Shown here: piece after piece, positions 45,612 through 54,878 of the stretch
Numbering within the stretch: position 1 is the first letter of the stretch
Layout: the number at the start of each line of letters is the position of its first letter
DNA from: Calothrix brevissima NIES-22
GTDB lineage: Bacteria; Cyanobacteriota; Cyanobacteriia; Cyanobacteriales; Nostocaceae
Assembly: GCF_002367995.1 (NCBI RefSeq)
Contig: NZ_AP018207.1
Location: 5,507,963 to 5,571,962, forward strand
Direction of reading: 5' to 3'
DNA: 64,000 nucleotides
Position numbers and translations under genes: made by a program
Notes under the pieces: generated by a model
Seen by the model: only the letters and a program-made list of their open reading frames with translations
The model's database searches: none
What the model was told of the DNA's origin: nothing

Positions 45612-46331
45612 TTATTTCCCTAGTAATCTCTGTCGCACCCCTTCAGCAATTTTGTGTCCTAAATATTCGGGAATCAGACTTTCGTTAGGCCCCAATAAGT
45701 AAAGAATTAGCCTGGTGCGTCCGCGCCAAACCAACAGGTTGGCATTAACTACCAGTAAATCCTCCTGCCAGATAGCGTACATCACTTTGTAAAATAATCC
45801 CGGCTGATTGTCGGCTTCAATCACCAAAGCTGGGAGATGAAATACCGGATCGACATAGAATTCTGTTTGCACTTGCTCTAAGCCAGCATCCAGGTTAAAT
45901 TCTACAGCCAGCATTTCTTCTACCTCAAACCGCCCGCCTAAAGCCTCACGGATTGCCCGACAAACGTTGTCTGCGGTTTTCTCCGTCAAAGCCTTGCTGC
46001 CACGAGATACCAGCAGCTTAATAAAAACTAACATTGGCGATCGGATCTGACCGTATAAGCTCAGACCGTGGATAGTGAGTCCGTAAGCAGCCAGCACGCC
46101 AAAAATATCGCTGAGGAGAAAAGACTGATTGCGGTAGGCAAAATGCAAGGCGCTTTTGCTTCCTTCCGGTTTCAGCTCGATCACAGCCCGTCTGGTTTTA
46201 TACAGACGGTAGGCTAAACGTAAATTTTGGAGTTGAATCTCACTGCTAACAAACTGTTCATAAAACTGAGGAAACGCGCGATTAAAGCGTTTTAGGAGTT
46301 CTAGAGTGGAAGATTTTAAACCAGAAGCCAT
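45612..46331 (-). CDS. ACT-like tandem domain protein
   Basis: Protein of 239 residues, conserved in cyanobacteria as far as I know. Two segments look like ACT folds: FLLSDIFGVLAAYGLTIHGL (about 72-125) and ALVIEADNQPGLFYKVMYAI (about 168-220), the second with the DxPGL turn typical of GlnD/ACT regulators. There is no uridylyltransferase domain. Amino-acid or small-ligand sensing is inferred. ATG at 46331. Confidence 0.7.
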   Translation of the reverse strand: MASGLKSSTLELLKRFNRAFPQFYEQFVSSEIQLQNLRLAYRLYKTRRAVIELKPEGSKSALHFAYRNQSFLLSDIFGVLAAYGLTIHGLSLYGQIRSPMLVFIKLLVSRGSKALTEKTADNVCRAIREALGGRFEVEEMLAVEFNLDAGLEQVQTEFYVDPVFHLPALVIEADNQPGLFYKVMYAIWQEDLLVVNANLLVWRGRTRLILYLLGPNESLIPEYLGHKIAEGVRQRLLGK

Positions 46332-46691
46332 CTTTGGGGGTAGACTCGCTCGCGAGATGTGTCACCAGGGGACTGAAAATTGGGTACAGGGGAAGAATTT
46401 TCTTATACCTAATACCGTATACCCAATTTCTCATCCCGATATACAATTGACTCTCTTATTTTTCCCTTTTGGTGAATTTCTCCTAGCTTTACAACAAAAT
46501 GCTAAAGTTGAAAATGATTGGTGTGAAACACGCCCTAAATAGCTGTGACCATTGCTAACCCCAACAACCACAAATATTTTTTTAAGATTTTTGCTTGTGG
46601 GGGATATGAGATGGAACTAGCTGTGTTAGAAGTGAATCTCCACTTTTAGGAGTGGTAGCCAATTCAGTTATACTACCCGAACCACGTTGGC
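46332..46691. other. spacer, no supported gene
   Basis: 360 bp between divergent genes. An open plus-strand frame crosses it but has no protein-like composition and overlaps the ACT gene start. Confidence 0.5.
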
Positions 46692-47216
46692 ATGGGTTTT
46701 TGGAAAACTTGGTTTAGTACTTCTGAATCTGCAGCGACTAACAGAACGGCTCCCTTTGAAGAGATGAGCGCGGAATTTACGGGCAATAACCCGAATAGCG
46801 ATCGCATCGTCTTCAGCACAGAACGAGATATAGATTTATATGAACTCGAAGAACTCTGTGATGCTGTTGGTTGGTCGCGTCGTCCTCTGAGAAAAGTGAA
46901 AAAAGCTATTGAGCATAGTTTTCTCGTCGCCTCTATGTGGCAAGTTCGAGGAAACCAAAGGCGGCTCATTGGCTTTGCGCGTGCTACTTCCGATCACGCA
47001 TTTAATGCGACTATCTGGGATGTAGTCGTCCACCCTGACTTTCAAGGTAAAGGAATGGGTAAAGCACTGATGAAATACGTTCTCAAAAAACTGCGCAGCG
47101 AAGAGATTAGCAATGTGACTCTCTTTGCCGATCCTCATGTTGTTGATTTCTACCGGACTATGGGTTTTATGCCCGATCCTGAAGGTATCAAGGGCATGTT
47201 TTGGTATCCTCACTAA
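46692..47216 (+). CDS. GNAT N-acetyltransferase (Ycf52/plastid NSI-like)
   Basis: Protein of 174 residues. The GNAT core is seen in [20 protein letters not shown] and the acetyl-CoA loop [14 protein letters not shown], then [15 protein letters not shown]. The N-terminal 35 residues are an extension. It resembles the Ycf52/NSI acetyltransferases shared by cyanobacteria, red algal plastids and chloroplasts, which acetylate proteins in plants. ATG at 46692. Confidence 0.85.
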   Translation: MGFWKTWFSTSESAATNRTAPFEEMSAEFTGNNPNSDRIVFSTERDIDLYELEELCDAVGWSRRPLRKVKKAIEHSFLVASMWQVRGNQRRLIGFARATSDHAFNATIWDVVVHPDFQGKGMGKALMKYVLKKLRSEEISNVTLFADPHVVDFYRTMGFMPDPEGIKGMFWYPH

Positions 47217-47220
47217 ATCC

Positions 47221-47546
47221 TTATAGACAAATAAAACAGTTTCCCCAGCAAAATTTAGTTATAATAGCGAAAATCTACTAAAAATTCCTGTCAGGGTTCA
47301 GCTTAGAATCCAGCAACAGCCTTGATTGTCCAGCTAACACAGCATTCCCAAACTGAATATCTGTGAGCAGTTGATTGCTGTGTTTTAGCAGACGCGAAAA
47401 AAAGTTAGTCAATATTCACCACTTCTGATATAATCAGAGTAACGCTTTGTGAAAAGCATCAAGGTAAACCTAGTTGCTCTGTAGCTGCGAAACTCCTAAG
47501 CTTTGTGTTAAGAGTAAATCGCGCCACTGAAAGTAGATAGATAAAC
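47221..47546. promoter_or_regulatory. leader/promoter region of tRNA-Pro
   Basis: 326 bp with no protein gene. A TATAAT-like box occurs in TGATATAATCAG near 47437-47448, about 100 bases before the tRNA. Confidence 0.4.
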
Positions 47547-47620
47547 CGGGATGTAGCGCAGCTTGGTAGCGCGCCTGCTTTGGGAGCAGGATGCCGCAGG
47601 TTCAAATCCTGTCATCCCGA
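47547..47620 (+). tRNA. tRNA-Pro(UGG)
   Basis: 74 nt cloverleaf: acceptor CGGGATG with CATCCCG, D arm GCGC/GCGC, anticodon stem CCTGC/GCAGG with loop TTTGGGA (anticodon TGG), T arm GCAGG/CCTGT with TTCAAAT, discriminator A. CCA is not encoded. Confidence 0.97.
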
Positions 47621-47636
47621 TTTCTAGATTTTAAGT

Positions 47637-47672
47637 AAAAACCGTAGTTTCATTAGTGAAACTGCGGTTTTT
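47637..47672 (+). terminator. rho-independent terminator after tRNA-Pro
   Basis: AAAACCGTAGTTTCA pairs with TGAAACTGCGGTTTT around the loop TTAG, followed by TT. A strong hairpin with T run, 17 bases after the tRNA. Confidence 0.9.
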
Positions 47673-48272
47673 TGCAATGTGTAATAAGAAAAAACAATAG
47701 TTGAGCTAAGTTCATTATTGGTAAATTGCTGTGCTGCCAATTAGATATTTTTGCGGAGTAATTTAATTTGCCGATTCTGGTCGCAAGCTATTGGGTAAGC
47801 TATCATAAGACAAATTTATTTTTTAGCAGGTAGTAATCTAGTAACTGTATTTATATACATTTACTAAAATGTCAGCCAATATTAAATGTCAGGCAATTGG
47901 AACGATTCACTATATAATGGCGTCATTTATAGTTAGGTAAAGAAAATCAAATGACATTTAAGGCGGAAATAATTTGAGTAATTTGTAGTGACTGTGTCAC
48001 CCTATATAAGAGGCACATACTTTATTTTGCTGTGCAGCAAGCATAGGCATAGAAAGATAAATTGAAAAATAGCACCATTACAGGCTGAATGCCAGATTAT
48101 AGCAATCCTAAATTATTCAGGAATATCAATCTTTGAGCGTTGTCTATTCATGCAATAGCCAACACAAATTTTTCACATTTCTAAGAGATTGCTATATAAC
48201 TAAAAAAAGTTGGTGCCGTGGAAATCCAACTATTTACCTGAGGTAATTGAATTGTTGAAACAAGGAGTAGTC
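47673..48272. other. long spacer upstream of the Tic22 gene
   Basis: 600 bp, AT-rich, with no frame I can support. It presumably carries the promoter of the Tic22 gene. Confidence 0.5.
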
Positions 48273-49088
48273 ATGAAATCATTGGTTCGCTGGGGCGCAA
48301 CATTAGCTATTGCTGGCAGTGTATTATCAGGGGCGTTGCCAGTAATCGGCAATCTCCAAGCGATCGCTTTACCACAAGATCAGGTAGTGAAAAAATTGCA
48401 AGAGGTACCTGTCTTTACCCTGACTAATGCTAAAGGTGAATTCATCGTTATTTCTCGGGATAACCAAGGTAAGAAAATCTCTCAAGTAGGATTTTTTATC
48501 AGCAAGCAAGACGCCCAGAAATTTTTAGATAATCGCCTCAAAAAAGAAAATCCACAGTTGGCAGGTACCTTACAGGTAAGACCTCTGTCTTTAGCCGATT
48601 ACTATAAAATCGTACTCGAAGGTAAGAAGAAGTCAGACTCTGTTTTTTATACTTTAGTACCAACCCAACAACAGGTAGAATCAGCTAGAACTCTGTTAAC
48701 TCAAAGCGGTCAACAAGGGCAACAATTTAATGGTATTCCTTTATTTGTACCCAAGTTTAAGAAAGATAATAGCTATCTGACTATACCCTTGCCTCAAAGT
48801 AATGAACGTTACATTCCTTTCTTTTTTGAGAAAGAGCAAGCAGTTAACTTGTTAGATCAATTTAAAAAAGCTGCTCCCCAAGAAGGTGCAAATACAGAAA
48901 TTCAAGTAGTAGATTTGTACGGCGTGATTGAGGCGCTCAACAGCAGCAACGATCCTGGCATGAATAAAATTGTGTTGTATCCATCCCAAGAGTCGATTAA
49001 TTTTATTCGTTCCCTTGCACCTCAGTCATCTGGAGGAAATCAACAGCAAAATGCTAGACCGGCGGCTACACCTGCTAATAAAAAATAG
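48273..49088 (+). CDS. Tic22 family protein
   Basis: Protein of 271 residues from ATG 48273, fixed by AAGGAG five bases upstream (the frame is open from 48210). A signal peptide (about 1-30: MKSLVRWGATLAIAGSVLSG) leads into a Tic22 domain with VVKKLQEVPVFTLTNAKGE, VGFFISKQDAQKFLDN and IPLFVPKFKKDNSYLTIP, and a Gln/Pro/Ala-rich tail. Cyanobacterial Tic22 is a periplasmic chaperone-like factor for outer membrane biogenesis. Confidence 0.92.
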   Translation: MKSLVRWGATLAIAGSVLSGALPVIGNLQAIALPQDQVVKKLQEVPVFTLTNAKGEFIVISRDNQGKKISQVGFFISKQDAQKFLDNRLKKENPQLAGTLQVRPLSLADYYKIVLEGKKKSDSVFYTLVPTQQQVESARTLLTQSGQQGQQFNGIPLFVPKFKKDNSYLTIPLPQSNERYIPFFFEKEQAVNLLDQFKKAAPQEGANTEIQVVDLYGVIEALNSSNDPGMNKIVLYPSQESINFIRSLAPQSSGGNQQQNARPAATPANKK

Positions 49089-49329
49089 TTAATCTATGAC
49101 TTACGCAATGTAGAAATAGGGCATGATGGATGTGAGGTGAATTGATGTTTATAGTTGCAACTTGGCACCTCAGACATCAGAATATTTGTCAATATTTGTT
49201 CATGCGTAAGTCCTTTAAACCTACACCATCTAGATTCATCAATACATGACTGTGAAACCTTTATCTGATAAAGATAATAATAGATAAAATATAAATTCAC
49301 AGTCTAAAAATTTTCATCGACCTTGAAAT

Positions 49330-50250
49330 ATGACGAACACACAGCCAAAAGTAATTTCTGGGTTAGAACTTTGGCAGTGGCGTCAGAGTGCAATTCAAGC
49401 TGCGATCGCTAATGATGTACCAGTTGCAGAAGTTGATTGGTTACTCCAAGAGATAGCTGGCTTAGATCGGTTAGCGCTGCGTTTAGAATCTTTCAAAAAC
49501 TGGCCGCAGATTCAATTAGAGTTACCTTTAGCAGATTTAGAACTTTTGTGGCAAAGGCGGTTACGCGATCGCTTTCCTGTACAGTATATTGCCGGGGTGA
49601 CACCTTGGCGACAGTTTAAAATTGCTGTATCGAGTGCAGTTTTGATTCCTCGCCCAGAAACAGAATGCTTGATTGATTTAGCTGTAGCTGCGGCTAACGA
49701 TAGCCAAATTACCCCAGCTTTACAGTCAGGATATTGGGCAGATTTGGGTACTGGAAGTGGTGCGATCGCGTTAGGATTAGCTCATGTGTTTCCCCAAGCG
49801 ACTATTCACGCCGTTGATTACAGTCTGGATGCTTTAGCGATCGCCACAGCTAATGCTGAAAATTTAGGACTGAGCGAACGAATACAATTTTATCAAGGTT
49901 CTTGGTGGCAGCCCCTAACACATTTAAAAGGTCAGTTTAGTGGTATGGTATCAAATCCACCTTATATCCCTACAAGCACTTTACCGACATTACAACCAGA
50001 AGTCATTCTCCACGAACCACATTTAGCTTTAGATGGCGGTGCTGATGGTTTAGATTGCATTCGTCACTTAATTGAAATCGCTCCTAGTTACTTACGTCCT
50101 GGTGGTGTGTGGCTAATTGAAATGATGGCAGGACAAGCGGAAATAGTGCAAGAACTTTTGCAAAATCACGGTAGTTACTACAATATTCAAATTCACTCCG
50201 ATTTAGAGGGAATAGAACGCTTTGCTCTTGCTTATAAAAATACCCATTGA
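49330..50250 (+). CDS. prmC: PrmC, release factor glutamine methyltransferase
   Basis: Protein of 306 residues. SAM site LGTGSGAIALGLA near 140, catalytic NPPY motif (MVSNPPYIP) near 212, and the upstream PVQYIAGVTPW and LIPRPETE blocks are diagnostic. It methylates the GGQ glutamine of RF1/RF2. ATG at 49330. Confidence 0.95.
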   Translation: MTNTQPKVISGLELWQWRQSAIQAAIANDVPVAEVDWLLQEIAGLDRLALRLESFKNWPQIQLELPLADLELLWQRRLRDRFPVQYIAGVTPWRQFKIAVSSAVLIPRPETECLIDLAVAAANDSQITPALQSGYWADLGTGSGAIALGLAHVFPQATIHAVDYSLDALAIATANAENLGLSERIQFYQGSWWQPLTHLKGQFSGMVSNPPYIPTSTLPTLQPEVILHEPHLALDGGADGLDCIRHLIEIAPSYLRPGGVWLIEMMAGQAEIVQELLQNHGSYYNIQIHSDLEGIERFALAYKNTH

Positions 50251-50391
50251 AAACCCTGTGACTTTATTTACAAATAGTCGTAATCATGACGAAAAAACCA
50301 AGTTTCATGAGTTGCAACAATGAATGTTTCGTTGTAAGAAACCTTAAAACAGGGGTTTTCAGTTTCGTCTTTTATTTAGTGAATCGGTGTT

Positions 50392-50862
50392 CTAAACACA
50401 ATATGACATGAGATTTACAACTGACTCCCAGTTACTTCCATTGTGGTGAAACAGTAAATAGTACCCACACGCAGAGTAAGCAATATGGACGAGTCCATAA
50501 TCCAATGATGCACTCAACCCTACACGGGACAGTGTAAACACTCCACGAGGTTGATGACTTTCTTGAGGTGTAAGCTCAGAAATAAAGCGATATCCATTTT
50601 CAACATAAAATCGCTTTTCCAGACTCCACTGCCGTGCATTTTTAATTTCGTAATCTTCCATCAAACCTTTGTGTTTTATTACTTTATATTTAAACTCACC
50701 ACTGAATCGTTCTAAGTTATTAAGTGTATGGAACGGCTCATCGGCGGTATAGTCACTAAAAATAGTACCAGGTAGATGAAATAAAAACAGGTTTGTTTGT
50801 TGACAAACCGCAGTATAAATATCGTACTCAGTCTGTGAAATAAAATTTTTAATTTGTGACAT
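50392..50862 (-). CDS. hypothetical protein
   Basis: Unrecognised 156-residue soluble protein, aromatic-rich (16 or so Tyr/Phe in the last 100 residues). ATG at 50862. No signal peptide, membrane segment or known motif. It stands alone on the minus strand between prmC and a conserved small gene. Confidence 0.55.
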   Translation of the reverse strand: MSQIKNFISQTEYDIYTAVCQQTNLFLFHLPGTIFSDYTADEPFHTLNNLERFSGEFKYKVIKHKGLMEDYEIKNARQWSLEKRFYVENGYRFISELTPQESHQPRGVFTLSRVGLSASLDYGLVHIAYSACGYYLLFHHNGSNWESVVNLMSYCV

Positions 50863-51138
50863 AAAAGACTTAAATAAAAATTAATCTATATCACTATCTA
50901 TAGGCATCTGGTTTGATTATATAAATTAATTTCCGCAAAAGAAAATATATCAAATAACTTCAGAGTAAACAAAGCAAAGAATAGAGGTGTAATGAATTTT
51001 GCCAAAAAATTAAATATGAGTGCTATAAGAAACATATAAATATCAAAGTATTTGAGTTAAAATTCATCACAATCCCAATTAAGGGTGATAATTTATAACT
51101 AAGTATTACTGAGACATAATCTGCTGTAATCTGAATAA

Positions 51139-51504
51139 ATGAATTACGAAACGGCTCGCAAAATCCTGATAGACCAAACATTAACAACCGAAGACTACCC
51201 AGATTCCTTGTTAATGCGGATGAAACAGGGAAAACCGCCAGTTCCTGGTCAAATTACTTCGATTTTGTTGGCGTTGAAAGTGGTGTTTGAAGCCCTCAAA
51301 GAAGCCTCTACTCTCGATAGAGACCTAGCTTACGCGCTATTTGAGTTAAGTATTAAGACTCAACAGCTATTTGCTGGAGGGCGGAAAGTTGGTGTTGACT
51401 GGCCGCCATTATTAAAAGAAGATTTGCTGCGAATTTCTCTAGCAGCTGAAAGTATTTTTTCTGGTAAATGGCATACCCCACCCAGCAGTGGCTTAGGAGG
51501 GTAA
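51139..51504 (+). CDS. conserved cyanobacterial hypothetical protein
   Basis: Protein of 121 residues, mostly helical, with a conserved-looking block MRMKQGKPPVPGQITSILLA and VFEALKEASTLDRDLAYALFE. I recall homologues annotated as dethiobiotin synthetase, but there is no P-loop, so that name is not supported. Function unknown. ATG at 51139. A 30-residue frame with an ideal ribosome site follows two bases downstream. Confidence 0.75.
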   Translation: MNYETARKILIDQTLTTEDYPDSLLMRMKQGKPPVPGQITSILLALKVVFEALKEASTLDRDLAYALFELSIKTQQLFAGGRKVGVDWPPLLKEDLLRISLAAESIFSGKWHTPPSSGLGG

Positions 51505-51505
51505 A

Positions 51506-51598
51506 ATGCGTAACTTTCAAATTCGGGAAGAAAGGCAGATTGCAGAAGAAAAGCGAAAAACTGTATTTTGCCATCTGGGAGTAGTTGAGAGTAAATAA
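51506..51598 (+). CDS. possible 30-residue coupled small protein
   Basis: ATG at 51506 begins one base after the preceding gene's stop and has AGGAGG (51495-51500) five bases upstream, inside that gene. The product MRNFQIREERQIAEEKRKTV... is highly charged and ends at TAA 51596. The ribosome site is much better than usual here. The 3' end abuts a MITE, so it could be a truncated gene. Confidence 0.35.
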   Translation: MRNFQIREERQIAEEKRKTVFCHLGVVESK

Positions 51599-51600
51599 AT

Positions 51601-51737
51601 AGACTTCTTGCATAAATATTTTGGCGTTGTTGATTCATCATTTGAAAAGCTCACGCATAGACGCGGAGCGGCTTCCCGCAGGGTAGGCGCAAAGGCGCAA
51701 AGAAGAACGCGAAAATGAGGACTTTTGCAAGAGGTCT
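51601..51737. mobile_element. MITE-like element, family B, copy 2
   Basis: 137 bp copy of the element at 31284-31394 with the same ends (AGACTTCTTGCA / TGCAAGAGGTCT). It holds an extra 26 or so bases (AGACGCGGAGCGGCTTCCCG...). Immediately downstream of the 30-codon frame. Confidence 0.8.
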
Positions 51738-51788
51738 AATGATTTATGGAAATTTCTTCTGCTTTCTGCCTGTTATGTTCTGCCTTGA

Positions 51789-52400
51789 TTAACGATTGCG
51801 TAATTCTGCTTCTAATTTGTCTAAATCGCTTTTAAGTAAAACTGTCATTTGACCGGTGAAAGCTTTACCTGCTTTAGGCTGGGCTACTTCTACCCAATAA
51901 GCAAAGCGATCGCCTATTCGCAATTCTCCCTGTAACGCTTCCCTGATTGGAGTTTTCGCCAACCGGGCTGAGTTAATCGCGCTTTGATTAGGATATTGAT
52001 ATAGTACTTGCCCGCGCTTAAAGTCTTGATAAATATCTACTCCGTAAATTACTCGTAAAGCTTCTTGTAGGCGATCGAATGTCATGCCGTTAACGGCATC
52101 ATACATAGTAATGCGCTCGTTACGAATGACACTGCGGTCTTTAGTAAAAGCTACTTTTCCTGGCGGTAACACCGATGCTAAAAAGGTAAATCGCTGGGCT
52201 GCTGTATCACTCTTTTGTATAAATAAGCGCTCTCCACTTCTAGGGCGTAGGGTAGGATGTGCTTGAATCCAGGTAGTTACTTCTTCAGTTTGTTGTCCTG
52301 GTAAGGCGTTGGTTTTGGAATCAGCAAGCATTCCCAGCGCTAACCAAGACAAAAAAGAAACAGGCAAAATCAATAAAGTAAGCAGAGGTTTTTTTAACAT
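51789..52400 (-). CDS. hypothetical exported or membrane-anchored protein
   Basis: Protein of 203 residues from ATG 52400. An N-terminal hydrophobic segment (LLTLLILPVSFLSWLALGML) acts as signal or anchor. The rest is soluble with EVTTWIQAHPTLRPRSGERL and ITMYDAVNGMTFDRLQEALR, which look like conserved blocks, but I do not know the family. Probably periplasmic or lumenal. Confidence 0.65.
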   Translation of the reverse strand: MLKKPLLTLLILPVSFLSWLALGMLADSKTNALPGQQTEEVTTWIQAHPTLRPRSGERLFIQKSDTAAQRFTFLASVLPPGKVAFTKDRSVIRNERITMYDAVNGMTFDRLQEALRVIYGVDIYQDFKRGQVLYQYPNQSAINSARLAKTPIREALQGELRIGDRFAYWVEVAQPKAGKAFTGQMTVLLKSDLDKLEAELRNR

Positions 52401-52613
52401 TTTCAAAATCGGGAACTATATCGCGAGGTAATCATAGTTTTCCCGTTTTGCCGACAAATTATTTCATATAAATTTAAAAAAGATGGCTGGGTTTGTAGGT
52501 TGTTTTACGGATAGGGGCATTGGGCATTGGGCATTGGGCAAATAGAACAGGACTTACGTAAAAATTATCAAAAACCTTAATTTACAGCAATTTTCAGGTA
52601 AATAGACCACACT

Positions 52614-52677
52614 GTAGGTGCACGGCACTAGTGAGATTATTGTATATAGGAGAAGATTGTGGACGCCGTGCCCCTAC
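52614..52677. repeat. inverted repeat, GTAGGTGCACGGC
   Basis: GTAGGTGCACGGC (52614-52626) pairs with GCCGTGCCCCTAC (52665-52677) with one mismatch. A palindromic dispersed element in a 576 bp spacer that holds no gene. Confidence 0.6.
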
Positions 52678-52813
52678 TACGATTGTGGTTCAAATGCATG
52701 AAAACTGCTGTAATGAACCGCCAAGACGCCAAGTACGCCAAGCATTCTTAGAGTGTGCATAAGTCCTATAGAATTCTTACTTTGTCTCCCTTTACCTGCT
52801 CCTCGCTTCACAT

Positions 52814-52974
52814 GGGAGCATCCCAAATTTGCAAAAACGCCCTCACCCTATAAGGGTGGGGCTAGAAATACGAAGCCTGCCAAGGCAGGCTAAAAGTTTG
52901 ATAGCCTGCCTTGGCAGGCTTTGTTGCTATAGCAATACCCTTCTAGGGTATTGCGTCAAAATTGGGATGCTCCC
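52814..52974. mobile_element. MITE-like element, family C, complete copy
   Basis: 161 bp with perfect 13 bp terminal inverted repeats GGGAGCATCCCAA (52814-52826) and TTGGGATGCTCCC (52962-52974). Inside are CCCTCACCCTATAAGGGTGGGG, two GCCTGCCAAGGCAGGC-type hairpins and an AATACCCTTCTAGGGTATT hairpin. It ends two bases before the stop codon of the dehydrogenase gene. Confidence 0.85.
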
Positions 52975-52976
52975 CT

Positions 52977-54005
52977 TCACATTTTCAGCGCTACCTTAAT
53001 AACTTTGCGTGCTTTCATATCATTAAATACTTGTGCTAAATCCTTTAGGGGGCGATGTTCGCTAATTAGTAGTTCTAAAGGATGTTGACGACTAGCTATC
53101 ATTGCTAGGGCGGCGCGGACATATTCAGGTGTGTTGTGAAATACGCCTTTTAAGGTTAATTCGCTGTAGTGTAGTTGTTCGGTGTTGACGGTAATCGTGG
53201 TATCTCTGGGACAACCACCAAATAAGTTGACGGTTGCACCTGGACGAGCAGATGCGATCGCAGTTTCCCAAACGCTAGGTACACCAGTGGCTTCAATTAC
53301 GATATCTGCGCCCCAGCCTTGAGTTAGTTCTTTGACTACTCCAGGAATATCGGGAATTTGATGATAGTTAAATGTTTGGGTTGCGCCTAATTTTTTCCCA
53401 ATTTCTAATCTGCGATCGCTACCACCCCACAGCCAAATCTCAGATGTCTGTTTCTCGGCTAAAGCGGCGACAAACATTAGCCCTATAGCCCCATCTCCTA
53501 AGACGACGATTCGGTCTTGTGGTTTGATTTGGGTACGTCCTACCCCATGCAAGACACAAGCCAAAGGTTCGGTCAAGGCTGCTAATTCATAGGGCAGATC
53601 GTCGGGTATAGGTAATAAATTATGCTGGACTATAGGTGCAGGAATTTTTAGATATTGGGCAAAAGTCCCATTATTCCAGGTCAAATTTGGGCATAAAGAA
53701 TACTCTTGACGTTGACAAAAAAAACAATTCATGCATGGAGCAGAATTATTAGCGACGACGCGATCGCCTATTTGCCAACCTGTGATACCTGCGCCCAAAG
53801 CGACAATTTGCCCAGCCGCCTCATGACCGAATAAAGTTGGTGGTTTCAGCATTCTGGCATGACCGCCACGCCGCCATACTTTTAAATCTGTGCCGCAAGT
53901 TGTCGCCGCCTCTACTTGAATTACTACTTCACCAGCAGCCGGAGTCGGATCGGCGACCTCTTCTAAGCGTAAATCTTCTTGACCATAAAGCAAGGCTGCC
54001 AACAC
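52977..54005 (-). CDS. zinc-dependent medium-chain dehydrogenase
   Basis: Protein of 342 residues from GTG 54005 (the frame is open to 54134, but the extra 43 residues overlap the upstream gene). MDR family: catalytic zinc ligands in TTCGTDLKVW and FGHEAAG, structural zinc Cys set CMNCFFCQRQEYSLC, and NAD site VLGDGAIGLMF. Resembles sorbitol/threonine/alcohol dehydrogenases. Substrate not inferable. A MITE borders the stop codon. Confidence 0.88.
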   Translation of the reverse strand: MLAALLYGQEDLRLEEVADPTPAAGEVVIQVEAATTCGTDLKVWRRGGHARMLKPPTLFGHEAAGQIVALGAGITGWQIGDRVVANNSAPCMNCFFCQRQEYSLCPNLTWNNGTFAQYLKIPAPIVQHNLLPIPDDLPYELAALTEPLACVLHGVGRTQIKPQDRIVVLGDGAIGLMFVAALAEKQTSEIWLWGGSDRRLEIGKKLGATQTFNYHQIPDIPGVVKELTQGWGADIVIEATGVPSVWETAIASARPGATVNLFGGCPRDTTITVNTEQLHYSELTLKGVFHNTPEYVRAALAMIASRQHPLELLISEHRPLKDLAQVFNDMKARKVIKVALKM

Positions 54006-54091
54006 AACTTTTGACCTAAAATTAGTAACTTCACCTGATTTTATAACGCTTCGTGTCGTGGAATTATTCAGGCGATCGCTAATTACAATAG

Positions 54092-54655
54092 TTAAGTTAT
54101 AGGTCTTAACATTTCCCTTACCGTAATCAGGCAATCAGGAAACCCTAAAGGAGAAATTTGCACATCTTCTGCGAGAATCGTCTCACTTTGATAACCTTGC
54201 GGACTAGGTAAGCGATAAACATGAAGCTTGCGCCTATTTACATCTAAAACCCAGTAATCAACAATACCCGATTGAGCATAAATCGCTGCTTTCACCTCTG
54301 TGTCATATTTCAGGCTAGTATCAGCTACTTCAATAATTAAAAATATTTCCGATGCTTTGGGATGATGGTCATCATAATCTAAAGCATCAGGAACTACCAC
54401 AGCTACATCTGGTTCTGGCTCAGAATAATCATCCAATTGCACAGGAGACTGAAACCGCAGCAAAACTTCATCGCTGATACGATTGCGTAATAATTTATCT
54501 ATGCGAGTAATGGCTGATTCGTGCGCTGTTCCTTTGGCTACCATCTGAATTATTTGTCCAGCAATTAACTCAACTCGTTCCTCTGGATGAAAAATTCCCG
54601 CCTCTGCCATGCGGTGATAATCTTGAACTGTTAACAGGCGAATAGCTAAAACCAT
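54092..54655 (-). CDS. Uma2 family endonuclease-like protein
   Basis: Protein of 187 residues of the Uma2/DUF820 family, hugely expanded in cyanobacteria. RLLTVQDYHRMAEAGIFHPE, then the PD-(D/E)XK-like core EPEPDVAVVV, IFLIIEVADTSLKYDTEVKA and YAQSGIVDYWVLDV. Function unproven. ATG at 54655. Confidence 0.9.
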   Translation of the reverse strand: MVLAIRLLTVQDYHRMAEAGIFHPEERVELIAGQIIQMVAKGTAHESAITRIDKLLRNRISDEVLLRFQSPVQLDDYSEPEPDVAVVVPDALDYDDHHPKASEIFLIIEVADTSLKYDTEVKAAIYAQSGIVDYWVLDVNRRKLHVYRLPSPQGYQSETILAEDVQISPLGFPDCLITVREMLRPIT

Positions 54656-54697
54656 ACAGTTCAGTCATGTTGGTAGTTACAAGTCTATCTCTTAAAA

Positions 54698-54784
54698 CGG
54701 AGAGGGAGGGATTCGAACCCTCGTATACGTTTCCGCATAACAGACTTTCCAGGTCTGCGCCTTAAACCACTCGGCCACCTCTCC
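54698..54784 (-). tRNA. tRNA-Ser(GGA)
   Basis: 87 nt class II tRNA read on the minus strand: acceptor GGAGAGG with CCTCTCC, D arm with GAGTGGTTTAAGGC, anticodon loop CTGGAAA (GGA), long variable arm (TGCGGAAACGTATACG region), T arm GAGGGTTCGAATCCCTC, discriminator G. Confidence 0.97.
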
Positions 54785-54878
54785 AGGTGCCACGATTTAT
54801 GATTCTACGATGAAATCTCAAAAAATGCAAAGATAATTAAGAAGATATTTTTGAGCAAAGCTAAAATTCCCAATCAAG

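Noticed and set aside
46306-46542. 78-codon plus-strand frame at the start of the ACT-like gene
   Set aside because: Overlaps the opposite gene start, no protein-like pattern and no ribosome site.
51139-51504. Dethiobiotin synthetase annotation remembered for homologues
   Set aside because: No P-loop or BioD motifs; length is half that of BioD.
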